Assembly (NCBI GenBank): GCA_017428805.1
Contig: JAFRQC010000171.1
Span: 1 to 7,371 of the forward strand
Origin: Prevotella sp.
GTDB taxonomy: Bacteria > Bacteroidota > Bacteroidia > Bacteroidales > Bacteroidaceae
DNA: 7,371 nucleotides
Direction: 5' to 3'
Shown: in pieces, positions 6,467 through 7,371 of the stretch
Layout of the letters: every line of letters starts with the position of its first letter
Numbering within the stretch: the stretch's first letter is position 1
Made by a program: the position numbers and the translations under genes
Notes under the pieces: generated by a model
Databases searched by the model: none
Told to the model about the DNA's origin: nothing
Seen by the model: the letters and a program-made list of their open reading frames with translations, nothing else

Positions 6467-6488
6467 AAATCACAATATAGTGTGAAAT
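6467..6488. promoter_or_regulatory. Downstream operator-like inverted repeat (copy 2)
   Basis: AAATCACA (6467-6474) and TGTGAAAT (6481-6488) with a 6-nt spacer repeat the layout of copy 1; the inner five bases of each arm (TCACA/TGTGA) pair perfectly, while the outermost positions partly mismatch. It covers the expected transcription start and runs into the ATG at 6487. The two centres are 61 bp apart. A dimer bound here would block initiation. Confidence 0.7.
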
Positions 6489-6681
6489 GAAGGAGATTGG
6501 AGAGATGATAAAACAAAGGCGTGTTAAGTTGGGGATTACCCAACTCATCTTAGCCCAGTTGGCTGGTGTTGGCATCAACACCGTTGTAGCCATAGAACGT
6601 GGAGAGGGTAATCCTCGCCTGAAGACTCTGGAGGCAATAGCAGATACACTTGGAATGAAACTGGATCTAAAACTCAAGTAA
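6487..6681 (+). CDS. hipB: HipB-like HTH (XRE family) antitoxin/repressor
   Basis: A 64-residue DNA-binding protein made almost entirely of an XRE/HipB helix-turn-helix domain: helix 1 at about 4-14 (IGEMIKQRRVK), then GITQLILAQLAGVGINTVVAIERG (16-39) spanning the helix-turn-helix, and the typical ending GNPRLKTLEAIADTLGMKL (41-59). HipB proteins repress their own operon and contribute to neutralising the HipA/HipT kinase. It is slightly shorter than E. coli HipB (88 residues) and lacks a C-terminal extension. The usual Gln-x-x-Leu of the helix-turn-helix reads TQLILAQLAG, a small departure from the more common TQEDLA pattern. It starts within operator copy 2, which suggests autoregulation, and stops 6 nt before the next gene. 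The symbol reflects family and gene order. Confidence 0.85.
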   Translation: MKEIGEMIKQRRVKLGITQLILAQLAGVGINTVVAIERGEGNPRLKTLEAIADTLGMKLDLKLK

Positions 6682-6687
6682 TAAACG

Positions 6688-7011
6688 ATGAGAGCCTGCA
6701 AAGTATATATAAAGAACAAGGAAGCTGGAGTATTGGAAGAAACTGACGAACAAAAGTATGTATTCACATATTCCGACGATTATATTGCAGAAGGGAATCG
6801 ACTGCCTGTCTGTATCGCTATGCCTGTAAGGGAAGAGCCTTACCAATCGGACTATCTTTTCCCATACTTTTTCAATATGCTCTCAGAAGGAGCCAACAGG
6901 AAGACACAATCCATGTTGCTCCATATCGATGAAGACGATGACTTTGGCATCCTCTTAGCTACAGCACAAGTTGACACCATCGGTGCAGTAACCATTAAAC
7001 CAATCAAATGA
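6688..7011 (+). CDS. HipS-like protein (stand-alone HipA N-terminal subdomain)
   Basis: A 107-residue protein matching the N-terminal subdomain 1 of HipA kinases (the region coupled to HipB), here a separate gene as in three-gene hipBST modules. Visible family features are a start of the type xxVYIKNKEAGVLEE, then a YxFTYSDDYI strand region, the segment MPVREEPYQSDYLFPYFFNMLSEG (about 44-67), and the ending DDDFGILLATAQVDTIGAVTIKPI (about 83-106). There are no kinase catalytic residues. In characterised hipBST systems HipS is the component that counteracts the kinase HipT; that role is transferred by family and gene order and not shown here. Its stop overlaps the ATG of the following broken kinase frame (ATGATGG, 4-nt overlap). 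Confidence 0.83.
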   Translation: MRACKVYIKNKEAGVLEETDEQKYVFTYSDDYIAEGNRLPVCIAMPVREEPYQSDYLFPYFFNMLSEGANRKTQSMLLHIDEDDDFGILLATAQVDTIGAVTIKPIK

Positions 7012-7371
7012 TGGAGCCAAAGAACACGCCCCGCTGGAAGCCTGTCGTTTTCCTCTTGCCATACGACAGTCCCCTTGATGATCGGACAGCAGAGGTTGCC
7101 ATGAATAACGTGGTCAGGATTTACGGATGCAAAAGGTGGAACAGACTATAAGTATTCTAACCTCAGCTATGAGGAATGCGGACTACTGATAGCAGAACAT
7201 GTCAATGCCAAACCAGTTGAATTACTCAAGTTCTTCAGGTTAGTGCTCTTCAACTTCCTTTTTCTCAATAACGATGCCCATCTGAAGAACTTCTCACTTA
7301 TCAATCGAGGGGAAGAGTATCAGTTGGCCCCCGCATACGATTTAATGAACACCTCATTCCATCTGAGTAAC
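7008..7371 (+). pseudogene. Broken HipA/HipT-type kinase, runs off the window
   Basis: The third hip gene should encode a Ser/Thr kinase toxin of about 300 residues. The ATG at 7008, overlapping the HipS-like stop, opens only 47 codons, ending in TAA at 7149-7151. The C-terminal half of a HipA-type kinase then continues in the +1 frame: FTDAKGGTDYKYS, then LFNFLFLNNDAHLKNFSL with the catalytic Asp (7273-7275) and Asn (7288-7290), then LAPAYDLMNT with the metal-binding Asp (7339-7341). Ignoring the A at 7119 joins the frames as AMNNVVRFTDAKGG, which resembles the family's segment after its FDR motif. Even so, only about 23 residues precede DDRTAEVAMNN, where the family has well over 100 including the ATP-binding lobe and the Ser loop. 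Thus it appears to carry both an internal deletion and a frameshift. The C-terminal end lies beyond the window. An assembly error is the main alternative. Confidence 0.72.

Noticed and set aside
1..7371. CRISPR array, insertion sequence or rRNA
   Set aside because: No regularly spaced repeats, transposase-like frames, terminal inverted repeats or rRNA-like sequence were seen.

Overview
The window looks like a Bacteroidota chromosome fragment, most likely Prevotella/Bacteroides-like. The evidence is three sites matching the Bacteroidota promoter consensus (a -7 box TAnnTTTG, two of them with a TTG/TTTG -33 box 19-20 nt upstream), start codons without Shine-Dalgarno sequences, a tmRNA whose tag ends in YALAA, and the character of the proteins. 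I could not run a search, so the genus is an inference.

Layout. Positions 1-399 (minus strand) are the transfer-messenger RNA gene ssrA, complete except for the last two bases of its 3' CCA end. Positions 400-562 form a divergent control region: the tmRNA promoter points left, and a probable promoter for the polysaccharide operon points right. Positions 563-6370 are five tightly packed plus-strand genes: an outer-membrane polysaccharide export lipoprotein (OPX, Wza-like), a GT-A type glycosyltransferase, a chain-length/co-polymerase protein (PCP, Wzz-like, without a tyrosine-kinase domain), a Wzy-type repeat-unit polymerase and a Wzx-type flippase. Gaps are 34, 28 and 5 nt, then a 7-nt overlap, so this is very probably one operon. 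Together they would flip lipid-linked oligosaccharide units across the inner membrane, polymerise them in the periplasm, control chain length and export the polymer. No initiating sugar-phosphate transferase and only one glycosyltransferase are present, so repeat-unit assembly must be completed by genes outside the window.

Positions 6371-6486 are a second control region, with a good Bacteroidota promoter bracketed by two copies of the same inverted repeat. It drives a hip-type toxin-antitoxin module (6487-7371): a HipB-like repressor, a HipS-like protein (the separate N-terminal subdomain of HipA), and a HipA/HipT kinase reading frame that is broken and runs off the window end.

The most notable observations are: (1) a nine-C homopolymer inside the flippase gene, where gain or loss of one C gives a stop almost at once, so it could be an on/off switch for the surface polysaccharide; (2) the paired operators of the hip module; (3) intact HipB- and HipS-like genes next to a damaged toxin kinase.
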